Shown here one piece after another: positions 1 to 5,449 of a stretch of DNA of 6,271 nucleotides. A program made the translations under genes and the position numbers. The first letter of the stretch is position 1. The number at the start of each line of letters is the position of its first letter. This DNA is from JBGTKH01 sp041744735 (lineage in GTDB: Bacteria; Planctomycetota; Planctomycetia; Pirellulales; Pirellulaceae). The stretch spans positions 1 to 6,271 of the forward strand of contig JBGTKH010000498.1 in NCBI GenBank assembly GCA_041744735.1, written 5' to 3'. The notes below the pieces were generated by a model that saw nothing but the letters and a program-made list of their open reading frames with translations, did not search any database and had not been told where the DNA came from.

Positions 1-149
1 GCCCGCTGCTTTTCGGACAGCGTCGCCAGATACTTTTCCGCCGCCCCCGTCATGTCTTCGCCGACACTAGCCAGCTTCAGAAACGTCCAACCGGAACCGG
101 CCAACAAAGCGAGGGCGACCAAAACAGCAAGCGGCTTGCGATTTTTCAT
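1..149 (-). CDS. Exported protein, probably DUF3500 family (5' part only)
   Basis: Only the first 49 complete codons are in the window; the gene runs off the left edge. It opens with MKNRK, a positively charged start, followed by a hydrophobic stretch at residues 7-23. This is a signal peptide or an uncleaved signal anchor; no clear signal peptidase site is visible. Next comes MTGAAEKYLATLSEKQR (33-49), which resembles the opening of DUF3500 proteins (an alanine-rich helix, then LSxEQR). That family is common in planctomycetes and has no established function. The start is supported by AGGAGA eight bases upstream of the ATG, the best ribosome site in the window. The gene follows the LRR lipoprotein gene in the same direction after 157 bp and seems to have its own promoter. 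Export is fairly certain; the family call rests on about 15 residues. Confidence 0.6.
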   Translation of the reverse strand, partial: MKNRKPLAVLVALALLAGSGWTFLKLASVGEDMTGAAEKYLATLSEKQR

Positions 150-157
150 GGAAGGAA

Positions 158-163
158 TCTCCT
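158..163 (-). promoter_or_regulatory. Ribosome binding site of the DUF3500-like gene
   Basis: Read on the minus strand this is AGGAGA, eight bases before the ATG at 149. It fixes the start of the partial gene at the left edge. Most other genes in the window lack such a clear site. Confidence 0.75.
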
Positions 164-221
164 GCAGCAGTATTGGGGTGGGTCGAGGGTGGTGAGGCGA
201 ACAGCCTTTGCGTTGCCCATC

Positions 222-249
222 ACTATACTCGGAATGACGAATGTCGAAA
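222..249 (-). promoter_or_regulatory. Putative promoter of the DUF3500-like gene
   Basis: On the minus strand, TATAGT (227 to 222) matches five of six bases of a sigma70 -10 box. A poor -35, TTTCGA (249 to 244), lies 16 bp upstream. Transcription would start near 215 and leave a leader of about 65 nt. The weak -35 makes this tentative. Confidence 0.3.
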
Positions 250-273
250 TACCCAATGACGAAAGAATGACGA
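232..273 (+). repeat. Short AATGACGA-type repeats
   Basis: Copies of AATGACGA lie at 233-240, 255-262 and 266-273, with a degenerate copy AATGTCGA at 240-247. They sit in the gap between the LRR lipoprotein gene and the DUF3500-like gene. Read on the opposite strand, the neighbouring heptamer array carries the related AGTGACGA, so the two sets face each other in inverted orientation. The function is unknown. Confidence 0.65.
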
Positions 274-279
274 TTTTGT

Positions 280-314
280 CACTTGTCACTCGTCACTCGT
301 CACTTGTCACTCGT
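280..314 (-). repeat. Five tandem heptamers, CACTTGT/CACTCGT
   Basis: Five contiguous 7-bp units start at 280, 287, 294, 301 and 308. They alternate between CACTTGT and CACTCGT and differ only at the fifth base. The array runs over the 3' end of the LRR lipoprotein gene and supplies its TGA stop (309 to 307) and last codons. On the transcript it reads as repeated ACRAGTG. It could be slippage-prone simple sequence or part of a dispersed intergenic element. Confidence 0.85.
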
Positions 315-1014
315 GCTTGCGCGGATCGCGGTCATGATGCCGCTGATCGATGTGGAAGTGCAAGTCGGGCAGGGCCGCCAGCAGCCGCTCGATGCCGTCG
401 TCCGTGACCTTCGCGCCGTCGATGTACAGCGACTGGAGCTGCGTCATGCCTTCCAGTTGCGCCAAACCCGCGTCGGTAATCGGCACGTCGATCAGATGTA
501 GGAAACGAAGGCCACGGATTTCCTTGACGTGTGCCATCCCGGCGTCCGTGACGTTGGGGCTGCCGAACCGCAATTGCGTGAGCTGCGGCAGGCGTTTCAG
601 CTCGGCCAGCCCTTTATCGGTGAAAGTCGCTTGCGGCAGGTTAACGAATTTCAATTTGTCGAGCACTGCCAGTTGCCTCAGTCCTTTGTCGCCCACGTCT
701 CCGCCGCGGATAGTAAGATGCTCGAGACTCTCAAGTGACGCAAGATGAACGATCCCACTGTCGGTTACCTGGCCTTGCTCGATGACCAGCTCTTCCAAGT
801 TGTGCAAGTCTTGTAATTGGGCCAGATCATCGTCGGAGACAGTTGTTTGTTCCAAATGAATCTTGGTGCTACGACCGGCGAGAACATCTGCGACTTGCTG
901 AGCGAGGTTTGGTTCGATTGGAACATGCACAGCGTCACGGTGCGAGCAGCCGGTGAGCATTGCAAACCACAGGATTAAGGAGCATCGCAAATTTTTCACG
1001 GCGCGGCTGGTCAT
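307..1014 (-). CDS. Leucine-rich-repeat lipoprotein
   Basis: A 235-residue envelope protein. A hydrophobic stretch (11-22) ends in the lipobox LTGC, so Cys23 is the likely lipidated residue and the protein is probably anchored in a membrane facing the periplasm or outside. From about residue 50 to 222 it is a leucine-rich-repeat solenoid. A V/F/I-x-D turn recurs at 59, 83, 107, 131, 155, 179 and 203, an exact 24-residue period, with the pattern xVTDxGLxxLxxLxxLxxLxL. LRR solenoids normally bind other proteins; no catalytic motif is seen. The tail after the last repeat is rich in His and charged residues. The ATG overlaps the stop of the zinc-ribbon gene (ATGA), which suggests translational coupling; there is no good Shine-Dalgarno site. 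The 3' end lies inside the heptamer array. The binding partner is unknown. Confidence 0.85.
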   Translation of the reverse strand: MTSRAVKNLRCSLILWFAMLTGCSHRDAVHVPIEPNLAQQVADVLAGRSTKIHLEQTTVSDDDLAQLQDLHNLEELVIEQGQVTDSGIVHLASLESLEHLTIRGGDVGDKGLRQLAVLDKLKFVNLPQATFTDKGLAELKRLPQLTQLRFGSPNVTDAGMAHVKEIRGLRFLHLIDVPITDAGLAQLEGMTQLQSLYIDGAKVTDDGIERLLAALPDLHFHIDQRHHDRDPRKHE

Positions 1015-1472
1015 CGTCTACACTCGCTGCATACCGACACGTAGCGCGTAATCCCGGCGCCGCGGGTTTGTCGCACGGTCATCAGCGCGCCGCATTTAGG
1101 ACAATACTCCGGGTCGTCATGCACGGCCCCGGCATCTTGCGATTGCTGGCAAGTGGCGCAGAGTTTTGCGTCGGGATAAAGTTCGACACGCTCCGGCGGA
1201 ATCGGCTTGCCGCACGCTGCGCACGATCGGCCGATTCCCCAATCATCGTCGTCGTCCGCCCGATCTTCCCCAGCCAACAAGCCGATGTGCTCGCACTGGG
1301 GACAGGCCAAGCGCTCGGCGGCGGACGGTGCGAGCTCGCACAGCAACTGCCACTCGGGATCCTTCACCCGCCGCAGCATGCCGATCTGTTGCAGGCGCAA
1401 CAGCAATTGCTCCGGCCCGCACTGCGTCACATGCGAGCATTGCGGACAACGCAATTCTAGGTACCGGCGCAT
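1011..1472 (-). CDS. Multi-zinc-ribbon protein with a DksA/TraR-like C4 finger
   Basis: A 153-residue, probably cytosolic protein with three cysteine sets. Set one is CPQC at 9-12 and CPQC at 57-60. Set two is C84, C87, C105 and C108 in the frame CxxCGxxIPxxRxxxxPxxxxCxxCQ, the signature of the DksA/TraR zinc finger. Set three is C124, C127, C148 and C151. Each could bind one zinc. An acidic run (D73-D77) separates the first set from the second. The long coiled coil with an acidic tip that DksA inserts into the RNA polymerase channel is missing, so a DksA-type role is not implied; contact with nucleic acid or protein is more likely. The gene lies 100 bp after the SirB1-like gene and overlaps the LRR gene by four bases. 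The start ATG has no convincing ribosome site, only an AGTAGG well upstream. Confidence 0.75.
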   Translation of the reverse strand: MRRYLELRCPQCSHVTQCGPEQLLLRLQQIGMLRRVKDPEWQLLCELAPSAAERLACPQCEHIGLLAGEDRADDDDDWGIGRSCAACGKPIPPERVELYPDAKLCATCQQSQDAGAVHDDPEYCPKCGALMTVRQTRGAGITRYVSVCSECRR

Positions 1473-1520
1473 GGGGTTGCGAACCTACTGCTTCACTTCA
1501 CGGGGTCGGGAATCTTTTTC

Positions 1521-1570
1521 ATGTCGGCGGAGCGTCGTTCGGAAAGCGGTTACCGGTTTTCCGCCGACAT
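1521..1570. repeat. Perfect 10-bp inverted repeat in an operon gap
   Basis: ATGTCGGCGG (1521-1530) and CCGCCGACAT (1561-1570) are exact reverse complements across a 30-base loop, and one more A-T pair extends the stem inward. The loop has a smaller possible stem (GGAAA with TTTCC). It fills much of the gap between the SirB1-like and zinc-ribbon genes. No U-tract follows in the direction of transcription, so it does not look like an intrinsic terminator. It may be an RNA processing or stability element, or a protein site. Confidence 0.6.
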
Positions 1571-1572
1571 CA

Positions 1573-2259
1573 TCAGAGCATCGGCTTGAGCAGCGATTGT
1601 AACTCGTTCATCGCCGCCGCGTCATCGCGATGGCCTTGCACGGCGAAAATGTTCTGCAGGTTGGCCAACATGCGCGACAGCCATTGCGGGTGCGTGGCGG
1701 GCTTGAGCAACTTGGGACTGCGCGGGATCGGCTGACCGAGCACGCTCTCAATGCGCTGGAAGGCCTCGTCGCGATTCAAAACGGCGCCGCCGTAGAACGG
1801 ATCGACGATCGTCCAGCCGCCGTTGGTGCGCACGCGCACGAGAAAATGAGCCGGCGAGTTGATCCCCTCGACGCGCAGCCCCACGCGGTCGGCGACCGCT
1901 TTGTAAACCAACGACAGCGTGATGGGAATGCCGCGGCGCGTCTCCAAGACCACCGGCAGATAACTGTTGAGCGGCTGATAGTAATCCGCACTGTTGCCGG
2001 CGAAACCCTCTTCCTCAAACAGCACTTGATGCAAGTGCGCCATCAAGGCATCCACCTGCCGGCGTTTCACTCGCGAACGTACCCGCTCGGCCAACTGTTC
2101 GAGTCGCTCATCGATCCGCCGCGGGACGACGTCGTCCAGCGCGTGTATCGAAATCGCGACGGCGGCACGCATCAGACCGTCAGTCGTTTCGATCACTGGC
2201 ATTTGTTCGGCAAACAGCCGATACGCCTCCGGACGGCAATGCTCAGGGTCGCGGCTCAT
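1573..2259 (-). CDS. SirB1-type transglutaminase-like protein
   Basis: A 228-residue protein of the SirB1 / Transglut_core2 family. The recognisable core runs from NSYL (98-101) and ETRRGIPITLSLVYKAVADR (106-125) through GINSPAHFLVRV (132-143) to WTIVDPF (149-155). H138 and D153 fit the His and Asp of the transglutaminase triad. The position that carries Cys in true transglutaminases falls in ITLSLVY, where there is none, so a thiol mechanism is unlikely; this loss is common in SirB1 proteins. The biochemical role of the family is not settled. No signal peptide is present, so it is likely cytosolic. The frame can be extended to a TTG at 2277 (six more residues), but the ATG at 2259 is preferred. 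It is the first gene of a minus-strand unit with the zinc-ribbon and LRR genes and has a plausible promoter about 100 bp upstream. Confidence 0.85.
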   Translation of the reverse strand: MSRDPEHCRPEAYRLFAEQMPVIETTDGLMRAAVAISIHALDDVVPRRIDERLEQLAERVRSRVKRRQVDALMAHLHQVLFEEEGFAGNSADYYQPLNSYLPVVLETRRGIPITLSLVYKAVADRVGLRVEGINSPAHFLVRVRTNGGWTIVDPFYGGAVLNRDEAFQRIESVLGQPIPRSPKLLKPATHPQWLSRMLANLQNIFAVQGHRDDAAAMNELQSLLKPML

Positions 2260-2363
2260 GAAGACACCCGCCAGCAATACATCTGGAGAGACGCACCCCG
2301 CCGCCGAATCTCCCCTGAGAAATGCTGCTCAAGACTGGTCAAACGTACTGGCGGTGCATTTGT

Positions 2364-2393
2364 GTTATCAACTACGGCCAACCCATTTGTCAA
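2364..2393 (-). promoter_or_regulatory. Putative sigma70-type promoter of the SirB1-like operon
   Basis: On the minus strand, a perfect -35 TTGACA (2393 to 2388) is followed after 18 bp by GATAAC (2369 to 2364), four of six matches to a -10 box. Transcription would start near 2357, giving a leader of about 98 nt before the ATG at 2259. It lies back to back with the haloperoxidase promoter. Confidence 0.42.
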
Positions 2394-2429
2394 TAGCTCA
2401 AGATCGTCGCTGCGCAGGCCGCCCAATCG

Positions 2430-2458
2430 TTGACAACGCCGCGGTCGAAACTTAGATT
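2430..2458 (+). promoter_or_regulatory. Putative sigma70-type promoter of the haloperoxidase gene
   Basis: A perfect -35 TTGACA (2430-2435) and TAGATT (2453-2458, four of six matches) are separated by the ideal 17 bp. Transcription would start near 2465, about 65 nt before the ATG. The spacing and position make it the likely promoter. Confidence 0.55.
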
Positions 2459-2517
2459 GACGACCGCATTTTCGACGTCACGTCATAGGGTCGGTCCATT
2501 TCATTTCACCATTTCCC

Positions 2518-2523
2518 AAGGGA
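2518..2523 (+). promoter_or_regulatory. Ribosome binding site of the haloperoxidase gene
   Basis: AAGGGA lies six bases upstream of the ATG at 2530. It supports that start, which also places the signal peptide at the very N-terminus. Confidence 0.6.
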
Positions 2524-2529
2524 CGTTGT

Positions 2530-4095
2530 ATGAAACGAGTATCGCGGATGCTGCTTGTTGTCGCTGTACTGGGGTGCCTGCCGCGAGCATCGGCGGCTGA
2601 ACCTGCGCAGGCCAAACCGGAATTGATTCATCAAGCCCCCAACCACGACCCCACGGCAGTTTACCGCTGGCTGGAAATCACGCTGGAGGCCAGCGGCCGG
2701 GATGTCGATCGCCATCGCGCCCGCCCCACGATCCTGGCCCGCGCCATGGCCATCGTGCTCACGTCGATGTACGACGCCTGGGCGGCCTACGACGACAAGG
2801 CGGCAGGCACGCGGCTGGGCGGCCGGTTGCGCCGCCCGGTACAGGAACGTACGCAGAAGAATAAAGAAGAGGCCATCGCCTATGCCTGCTACCGCGCGCT
2901 ATCGTTCGTGTATGAGGAAGATGCCACGTGGATTCGCGAGCGGATGGCCGCGATGGGCTTTGATCCGGACAACGACTCGAAAGACTTGAAGACGCCCGCG
3001 GGGATCGGCAACGTGGCTGCTGCGGCAGTGATCGCCTATCGCCGTCACGACGGGGCGAACCAACTGGGTGACGAGGTCGGCGGCAATGGCAAGCCGTACT
3101 CCGACTACACATTTTATCGTCCCGTCAACACGGCGGACCACACGGCCGATTACACCTGTTGGAGACCGATCCCCTTTTCCGATGGCCAGGGCGGCACGTT
3201 CTCGCCCGGCTTTTTGACTCCACATTGGTATCGCGTCAAGCCGTTCGCGCTGGAGCGGGCCGACCAGTTCCGCCCGGGGCCTCCGCCGGCCTGGGGCACC
3301 GAGCAACTTCGCACAGAGGTCGACGAGTGCATCGCGGTAAACGCCAACTTGACCCTCGAGCAGAAGGCCATCGTTGAGTTCATGCGCGACGGCCCTCGTT
3401 CGACGGGCCAATCGGGGCACTGGCTGCGTTTCGCCCAGGACGTGTCGCGCCGCGACAAGCATAACCTGGACCAAGATATGAAGCTGTTCTTCAGCGTCGC
3501 CAACATTGTGCACGACACCTTCATCGCGAGCTGGGACGCCAAGCGTTATTACGACAGCGGGCGGCCGTATTGGTGGGTGCGGTGGCAATATCCGGGCAAA
3601 ACGGTTCGCGGCTGGGCCGGACCGGGCAAGGGCGTCGCCGAGATTCCCGCCGAACAGTGGTTGCCGTATTCGCCGGCGGTGTTCGTCACGCCGCCGTTTC
3701 CCGGCTACACGTCCGGCCATGCCACGGCCAGCGGCGGCGCGGCGCGAATCTTGGAGCATTTTACAGGCAGCGACGAGTACGGCGCGGTGGCCATTCGCAA
3801 CGTTGGTGAGTTGACCGAGGACGAGTTCACCACCGCCCAGATGCAGGCGGTTGACGGCAAACCGGCGGCCGACTTGCCGGAGTCGAAGGAGATTCGGCTC
3901 CCCTTGCCGACCTTCACAGCCACCGCCGAAATGGCCGCGGTCTCGCGACTCTGGGGCGGGTACCACATCCGCGCCGACAACGAAGTCGGCTTGGAGTTGG
4001 GCCGCAAAGTGGCCGACTACAGTTGGCCGAAGTATCAGGCCTACTTCAACGGCACCGCCCCAGAGCCTCGTTCGGCCGCGGCGATTCGCCGCTAG
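2530..4095 (+). CDS. Exported vanadium-dependent haloperoxidase (PAP2 superfamily)
   Basis: A 521-residue enzyme of the family that uses bound vanadate and hydrogen peroxide to oxidise halide to hypohalous acid. A signal peptide (charged MKRVSR, hydrophobic 7-16, likely cut near ASAA, 20-23) sends it out of the cytoplasm. A mostly helical N-terminal half is followed by the PAP2-like core, where every vanadate-site motif is present: KRYYDSGRP (338-346; K338, R345), TSGH (394-397; S395, G396 and the acid-base H397), and SRLWGGYHIRAD (472-483; R473 and H479, the vanadate ligand). By motif spacing W335 and F390 match Trp350 and Phe397 of fungal chloroperoxidase, which favours a chloroperoxidase-like site. 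Related acid phosphatases share the fold, but the length and spacing fit haloperoxidases better. It has its own promoter and ribosome site and ends one base from the convergent neighbour. The natural substrate is unknown. Confidence 0.9.
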   Translation: MKRVSRMLLVVAVLGCLPRASAAEPAQAKPELIHQAPNHDPTAVYRWLEITLEASGRDVDRHRARPTILARAMAIVLTSMYDAWAAYDDKAAGTRLGGRLRRPVQERTQKNKEEAIAYACYRALSFVYEEDATWIRERMAAMGFDPDNDSKDLKTPAGIGNVAAAAVIAYRRHDGANQLGDEVGGNGKPYSDYTFYRPVNTADHTADYTCWRPIPFSDGQGGTFSPGFLTPHWYRVKPFALERADQFRPGPPPAWGTEQLRTEVDECIAVNANLTLEQKAIVEFMRDGPRSTGQSGHWLRFAQDVSRRDKHNLDQDMKLFFSVANIVHDTFIASWDAKRYYDSGRPYWWVRWQYPGKTVRGWAGPGKGVAEIPAEQWLPYSPAVFVTPPFPGYTSGHATASGGAARILEHFTGSDEYGAVAIRNVGELTEDEFTTAQMQAVDGKPAADLPESKEIRLPLPTFTATAEMAAVSRLWGGYHIRADNEVGLELGRKVADYSWPKYQAYFNGTAPEPRSAAAIRR

Positions 4096-4096
4096 A

Positions 4097-5200
4097 CTAG
4101 CCGAACGTCACCGCCAAATCGCGGATGTAGTCTAGCGCCTCTTCCAACTCCGGCGCTTCAACGCCTGCTTGTCGGCCGCCATGATCGCATTGGGCCAGCA
4201 GCACCAACTCGTCGTAACTTTCCGAGGCAAATAGCCTGCGCCGCGCGCGATGGCCGATCGTGCCGTCCAGAATGGCATGGCCTGACATGTGATGTTCAAT
4301 CAGCCACGCCGTGCGCTGGGTGATGAAACCGTCCAGCGCCTCCAGACCCGCGGACACGTGCTGGTGCGAATCGATGGCCTTACCCACGTCGTGCAGCAGT
4401 GCTGCCAGCAGGAACTCTTCGTCGTACGGCAACTCGTCGCGGGCTAAGTCGAAAACCTGCAAACTGTGATAGAGCGCGTCCCCTTCGGGATGATATTTGG
4501 GGCTCTGCTTGACATTCTCCAACGGCAAGAGCAACGCCTGATAGACTTGAAAACGATCGACCTTTTGTTCGACTTCCTCCAGTGCGTCGTGCAGATCCAT
4601 GTCGGGATACTCGCGCTGCATGAACTGTTCGAGTTCGCGGACGCTGGCCCGCTCAATCGCTTTACCGGTCACGGAACTTTTGAAGACATAGTGAGCCTTG
4701 TCGGCCGGGTAGATAGTGAGCTCGAACGGAAATCGGTCCTTGACGTGCACGTGCGTGAAGATTCGCTCTTCGCCCTGTTTACGCACCCGCTTTCGCTCGA
4801 CGTCGTACACCACCCCTTCATCGTCCAGCGCGGTCCGCACGGCTTCGACGCTGTCGGAAAAGACGTGCAAGTCAATGTCTGAACCTTTGCGGATGTGTCC
4901 GGTCATCACGCTGCCGATCAGCCGCGGTCGGAATTTTTGCAGGATGCGCATCATCCGCAGCGCTTCCAAACGCATCTCGCGCAGATTGTCCGTGCGGCGA
5001 TCCCCTTCGTGCAGCCGGGCCAGCAATTGGATTTCGTCGCGGATTTCCGCGTTGCTAGGCAGATCGGCGGGTTTGACCCAGCCTTTGCAGATGCGGCGAG
5101 CTGCCTTCATTTTGGCCCGGTAGTATTCCGACTCGATCCGCTCATACATCAAGCGGGCGGCCTGCCAAGCGATTTGCCGCCGCAGTTTCGAAGCTTCCAT
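4097..5200 (-). CDS. Nucleotidyltransferase-HD phosphohydrolase fusion protein
   Basis: A 367-residue, probably cytosolic protein with two enzyme domains. Residues 1-90 are helical and strongly charged. A nucleotidyltransferase-fold domain follows: GSVMTG at 96-101 and KGSDIDLHVF at 105-114, with D108 and D110 as the metal-binding pair and E160 a candidate third carboxylate. From about 235 to 345 there is an HD domain: YHPEGDALYH (236-245), LLHDVGK (268-274) and QCDH (337-340) give the H245, H270-D271, D339 metal set. The HD part resembles that of bacterial CCA-adding enzymes, but the nucleotidyltransferase part lacks their usual GGxVRD opening and looks like the shorter GS...DxD group. Both active sites appear intact. 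The substrate is unknown; nucleotide, RNA 3' end and protein are all possible. It is transcribed divergently from the TetR-type regulator. No clear ribosome site precedes the ATG. Confidence 0.8.
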   Translation of the reverse strand: MEASKLRRQIAWQAARLMYERIESEYYRAKMKAARRICKGWVKPADLPSNAEIRDEIQLLARLHEGDRRTDNLREMRLEALRMMRILQKFRPRLIGSVMTGHIRKGSDIDLHVFSDSVEAVRTALDDEGVVYDVERKRVRKQGEERIFTHVHVKDRFPFELTIYPADKAHYVFKSSVTGKAIERASVRELEQFMQREYPDMDLHDALEEVEQKVDRFQVYQALLLPLENVKQSPKYHPEGDALYHSLQVFDLARDELPYDEEFLLAALLHDVGKAIDSHQHVSAGLEALDGFITQRTAWLIEHHMSGHAILDGTIGHRARRRLFASESYDELVLLAQCDHGGRQAGVEAPELEEALDYIRDLAVTFG

Positions 5201-5282
5201 CAGTCTGCCGCTTTTACGCCCGATCCTGCGGCTAAGGGCGGTGGAGGGTGCACGACAGAGAAAGGTGCATTGTCTGGCTTGT

Positions 5283-5310
5283 ATTATAGTCGCTCGGCTC
5301 CAGCCTCCAG
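5283..5310 (-). promoter_or_regulatory. Putative promoter of the nucleotidyltransferase-HD gene
   Basis: The minus strand carries a perfect -10 box, TATAAT (5288 to 5283). The -35 region is weak: CTGGAG (5310 to 5305) with a 16-bp spacer, three of six matches. The start site would be near 5277, leaving a leader of about 77 nt. Confidence 0.45.
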
Positions 5311-5364
5311 GTGAGTTAGCTTTCCTGACCAGGTACTTTTTTCGAGAAAATCTCTACTCAAACA

Positions 5365-5392
5365 TTGATTTTAAACAATCGTTTAATACAAT
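5365..5392 (+). promoter_or_regulatory. Putative promoter of the TetR/CecR-type regulator
   Basis: TTGATT (5365-5370, four of six) and TACAAT (5387-5392, five of six) are spaced by 16 bp. Transcription would start near 5399, about 50 nt before the ATG at 5450. The local sequence is AT-rich against GC-rich genes on both sides. Confidence 0.6.
5371..5386. promoter_or_regulatory. Palindromic operator between -35 and -10
   Basis: TTAAAC and GTTTAA form a perfect 6-bp inverted repeat around AATC. The 16-bp palindrome exactly fills the spacer of the regulator's promoter, the classic place for a repressor to block RNA polymerase. The likely ligand is the TetR-family protein encoded 64 bp downstream. 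That link is inference. Confidence 0.6.
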
Positions 5393-5398
5393 CGTTTA
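5375..5398 (+). repeat. Direct repeat ACAATCGTTTA in the regulator promoter
   Basis: Two identical 11-bp copies lie at 5375-5385 and 5388-5398, a 13-bp period. The first overlaps the right part of the palindrome; the second covers most of the -10 box and the start region. A second, imperfect operator or cooperative binding of two dimers would explain it. Confidence 0.65.
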
Positions 5399-5449
5399 CA
5401 CAACCCTCCAAGTCCAACCGTACTCACTTCCCAATTCCGGAACTCGCCG

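Noticed and set aside
280..314. CRISPR array or mobile-element end
   Set aside because: The units are 7 bp, contiguous and without spacers, and no transposase or cas gene is nearby.
1473..1572. Tiny frames in the operon gap, such as a nine-residue MKKIPDPVK
   Set aside because: Very short, no ribosome site, and one overlaps an inverted-repeat arm; nothing supports translation.
2260..2277. TTG start at 2277 for the SirB1-like gene
   Set aside because: The six extra residues add no family feature, no ribosome site precedes the TTG, and an ATG in frame at 2259 gives a normal family length.
1630..2433. A 267-codon open frame on the plus strand opposite the SirB1-like gene
   Set aside because: The opposite strand encodes a clear SirB1 core. 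This frame shows only composition-driven Arg, His and Ala residues and runs across the divergent promoter region.
2530..2577. A lipobox-like VLGC (13-16) in the haloperoxidase signal peptide
   Set aside because: Leu before Gly-Cys is atypical, and a standard signal peptidase site (ASAA) follows, so a soluble exported enzyme is more likely.
2899..3966. A 355-codon open frame antisense to the haloperoxidase gene
   Set aside because: It is a shadow frame in GC-rich DNA. Its translation lacks recognisable motifs, while the plus strand has a full set of catalytic motifs, a ribosome site and a promoter.
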